From Streptomyces albidoflavus (GTDB lineage Bacteria; Actinomycetota; Actinomycetes; Streptomycetales; Streptomycetaceae), in assembly GCF_000719955.1 (NCBI RefSeq), contig NZ_JOII01000013.1:62001-126000 (forward strand): a stretch of DNA of 64,000 nucleotides, in the 5' to 3' direction. The notes under the pieces were generated by a model, which was not told the DNA's origin, did no database searches, and saw nothing but the letters and a program-made list of their open reading frames with translations. Of the stretch, positions 61,904 to 64,000 are shown one piece after another (position 1 is the stretch's first letter; each line of letters starts with the position of its first letter). The translations under genes and the position numbers were made by a program.

Positions 61904-63133
61904 TCAGCCGCTGAACTCCTCCAGGCCCTTGCGCGCCTGGTCCAGCAGGGCCTGGCGGCCCTCCAGCTCACGGCGGAGCTTCTCGGCCTTGGCCGTGGCA
62001 CCGGCCGCCTCGGCGCGCTCGATCTGGCCCTGCAGCTTGTCGACCGCGTCCTGGAGCACCCCGGTCAGCCCGGCCGCACGCGCCCGCGCCTCCGGGTTGG
62101 TGCGGCGCCACTCGGCCTCCTCGGCCTCCTGGATCGCCCGCTCCACGGCGTGCATCCGGCCCTCGACCTTCGGGCGGGCGTCGCGCGGGACGTGGCCGAC
62201 CGCCTCCCAGCGCTCGTTGACCGCCCGGAAGGCGGCGCGGGCCGTCTTCAGGTCGGTCACCGGCACCAGCTTCTCGGCCTCCTCCGCGAGCCCCTCCTTG
62301 ATCTTGAGGTTCTCGGCCTGCTCGGCGTCACGCTCGGCGAAGACCTCGCCGCGGGCCGCGAAGAACACGTCCTGCGCACCGCGGAAGCGGCCCCACAGGG
62401 CGTCCTCGTGCTCGCGCTGGGCGCGGCCGGCCGCCTTCCACTGCGTCATCAGGTCGCGGTAACGGGCGGCCGTGGGACCCCAGTCCGTCGACTTCGCCAG
62501 CGACTCCGCCTCGACCGCCAGGCGCTCCTTGACCTTGCGGGCCTCCTCGCGCTGCGCGTCGAGCTGCGCGAAGTGCGCCTTGCGGCGCTTGGAGAACGCC
62601 GAGCGGGCGTGCGAGAAGCGGTGCCACAGCTCGTCGTCGGTCTTCCGGTCCAGCCGGGGCAGGCCCTTCCAGGTGTCCACCAGCGCGCGCAGCCGCTCGC
62701 CGGCGGGCCGCCACTGGTCGGACTGGGCCAGTTCCTCGGCCTCGGCGACCAGCTTCTCCTTGGCGGCCTTGGCCTCCTCGGACTGCTTCGCCCTGCGGGC
62801 CTTGCGCTCCTCGCGCCGCTCCTCCACGGTCTGCACCAGACGGTCCAGCCGCTTCGACAGCGCCTCCAGGTCCCCCACCGCGTGCGCCTCGTCCACCTGC
62901 GCCCGCAGCGTGGCGATGGCGGCCTCGGCCTCCTTGGCGGCCAGGTCGGTGGTGCGCACCCGGCGCTCGAGGAGGCCGATCTCGACGACCAGGCCCTCGT
63001 ACTTGCGCTCGAAGTAGGCCAGGGCCTCCTCAGGCGTTCCGGCCTGCCACGACCCGACGACTCGTTCGCCGTCCGCCGTCCGCACGTACACGGTCCCCGT
63101 CTCGTCGACGCGGCCCCACGGGTCGCTGCTCAC
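61904..63133 (-). CDS. DUF349 coiled-coil protein
   Basis: A 409-residue cytoplasmic protein composed mostly of charged coiled coils. Three or more DUF349 repeats of about 65 residues occur between residues 130 and 370, each with a W..A.....L...W pattern (SDQWRPAGERLRALVDTWKGL, STDWGPTAARYRDLMTQWKA, then VTDLKTARAAFRAVNERWEAV). The N-terminal 60 residues are a separate domain (WGRVDETGTVYVRTADGERVVGSW). GTG 63133 has GGAGGAGG upstream. DUF349 proteins are known in many actinobacteria; their role is not settled, though a link to RNA or replication processes has been suggested. Confidence 0.92.
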   Translation of the reverse strand: MSSDPWGRVDETGTVYVRTADGERVVGSWQAGTPEEALAYFERKYEGLVVEIGLLERRVRTTDLAAKEAEAAIATLRAQVDEAHAVGDLEALSKRLDRLVQTVEERREERKARRAKQSEEAKAAKEKLVAEAEELAQSDQWRPAGERLRALVDTWKGLPRLDRKTDDELWHRFSHARSAFSKRRKAHFAQLDAQREEARKVKERLAVEAESLAKSTDWGPTAARYRDLMTQWKAAGRAQREHEDALWGRFRGAQDVFFAARGEVFAERDAEQAENLKIKEGLAEEAEKLVPVTDLKTARAAFRAVNERWEAVGHVPRDARPKVEGRMHAVERAIQEAEEAEWRRTNPEARARAAGLTGVLQDAVDKLQGQIERAEAAGATAKAEKLRRELEGRQALLDQARKGLEEFSG

Positions 63134-63281
63134 AGCGCCTCCTCCACATGATGCCCGGACGGGCCCTCGGCGGGCCCCGGCATCGTCCACAATTTCGTCA
63201 CGGCCAACATAGGCGACCGGCGGGGCGGCTGTCCGCATCCCGCACGACCGAACTTCCGGCTCAGGACCGGTGCGGATCAGC

Positions 63282-64000
63282 TCAGGACTTCTCCACCGTG
63301 GCCTTGTCGATCACGACGGTCGCGTTGGGGGCGCCGTCGCCCATGCCGGTCTGCTCGCCCGCCTCGGCGATCTTCTGGAGGACCTTCATGCCCTCCTTCG
63401 AGACCGTGCCGAACGGGGTGTAGTCGGGCGGCAGCTGGCTGTCCTGGTAGACGAGGAAGAACTGGCTGCCGCCGGAGTCGCGGTTGCTGTCGTCCTGGGC
63501 GTTGTAGCGGTTGGCCATGGCCACCGTGCCGGCCGGGTAGACGCCGCCCTTGAGCTTCTTCGACTTCAGGTTCTCGTCCGGGATGGTGTACCCGGGGTCG
63601 CCCGCGCCGGTGCCCTCCGGGTCGCCGCACTGGAGGACGTAGATGCCGGCGCTGGTCAGCCGGTGGCACTTGGTGTGGTCGAAGTAGCCCTCGCCCGCGA
63701 GGAAGTCGAAGGAGTTGACCGTGTGCGGGGCGTTTTTCGCGTCCAGCTCCAGCGGGATGTCCCCGCAGGTGGTGGCGAGGTTCATGGTGTAGTCGGCGTC
63801 GGTGTCGACGGTGAGCTTCGGCTCCTTCTTGAAGCTCATCTTCTTCACCTCGCCCGCCGCCGGCTTCTCGCAGGGATCGGCCGCCTTGGTGGGCTCCGGG
63901 CTCTCCTGGGCCTTCGACGCCGTGTCCTTCTCGTCGCCGCCGATGCCGCCCACCGCGTACACGGCCGCGCCGCCCGCGAGCACCACGGCCAGGGCCGAGG
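63282..64000 (-). CDS. Membrane-anchored cyclophilin-type peptidyl-prolyl isomerase, 5' end cut by window
   Basis: The frame is open to base 64000, so the start lies outside. The visible 239 residues begin with a hydrophobic helix (SALAVVLAGGAAVYAVGG), consistent with an N-terminal anchor, then a linker rich in Asp, Glu and Lys. A cyclophilin domain follows, with FDFLAGEGYFDHTKCHRL (Arg/Phe active-site strand), GSQFFLVYQDSQLPPDYTPFG and VLQKIAEAGEQ. The conserved Gln of QFF and the FGTV strand are in place. It would catalyse prolyl isomerisation outside the membrane, helping folding of secreted proteins. A second copy of the family is likely elsewhere. Confidence 0.92.
   Translation of the reverse strand, partial: SALAVVLAGGAAVYAVGGIGGDEKDTASKAQESPEPTKAADPCEKPAAGEVKKMSFKKEPKLTVDTDADYTMNLATTCGDIPLELDAKNAPHTVNSFDFLAGEGYFDHTKCHRLTSAGIYVLQCGDPEGTGAGDPGYTIPDENLKSKKLKGGVYPAGTVAMANRYNAQDDSNRDSGGSQFFLVYQDSQLPPDYTPFGTVSKEGMKVLQKIAEAGEQTGMGDGAPNATVVIDKATVEKS

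Overview
The window is 64 kb of a very GC-rich, actinobacterial chromosome, almost certainly a Streptomyces. The evidence is extreme G/C at third codon positions, many GTG and TTG starts, short intergenic GC hairpins without U-tracts, a gene for the streptomycete sporulation regulator SsgB, a TTA (bldA-type) codon in an otherwise TTA-free stretch, and a core gene order (thrS-HIT-PIP synthase-acyltransferase-PimA-pdxST-yebC-ruvCAB-yajC-secDF-apt-rel) known from Streptomyces and Mycobacterium. I see no prophage, insertion sequence, CRISPR array or biosynthetic gene cluster. This is core-type chromosome with lineage-specific small genes between the housekeeping blocks. The species cannot be named from the sequence alone.

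Layout. 1-4.7 kb: end of a BASS-type transporter, a flavin-reductase-like (PPOX) protein, argH behind a promoter that contains an ARG-box palindrome, a double-GNAT acetyltransferase and a HAD-like protein. 4.75-6.96 kb: a TetR repressor overlapping a 14-TM DHA2 efflux pump, preceded by two palindromes over the promoter. 7-11.2 kb: PlsC-type acyltransferase, Tat-exported glycerophosphodiesterase, small sigma-like protein, GNAT, two small membrane proteins. 11.3-16.05 kb: a HAD phosphatase carrying the window's only TTA codon, a leader ORF with hairpins, then the methionine importer metN-metI-metQ-metQ2. 16.1-24.1 kb: GNAT, then part of cobalamin synthesis (CbiE/CbiT methyltransferase, a BluB-CobT fusion with a 535-residue disordered head, CysG-type siroheme synthase) and a TrmH-family RNA methyltransferase.

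24.2-31.1 kb: a duplicated YhgE/ABC-2-like membrane protein divergent from a TetR regulator, a Ser/Thr kinase, a 69-aa membrane protein, an APH-like kinase and a zinc-ribbon protein. 31.1-31.6 kb: five tRNAs on the minus strand (Gly, Cys, Val, Val, Val). 31.7-40.4 kb: pabB-pabC for 4-aminobenzoate, GNAT, DsbA-like protein, small membrane proteins, CGNR zinc-finger protein, ssgB, a PGPGW protein, two identical tRNA-Val(CAC) genes around a SRPBCC gene, an exonuclease-fold protein that has lost its catalytic acids, and a DinB-fold protein.

40.5-64 kb is the conserved core: thrS; a potassium channel opposite a HIT-family (AP4A phosphorylase-like) gene; a 551-aa membrane protein of unknown role; the phosphatidylinositol/PI-mannoside steps (PIP synthase, PatA, PimA, all overlapping by 4 bp); pdxS-pdxT for vitamin B6; yebC; the Holliday-junction set ruvC-ruvA-ruvB; yajC-secD-secF for protein export; apt and the bifunctional (p)ppGpp enzyme Rel; then on the minus strand a MarR regulator, a DUF349 coiled-coil protein and an exported cyclophilin running off the end. 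Several genes look leaderless, with a TANNNT box 6-8 nt before the start codon and no Shine-Dalgarno sequence.
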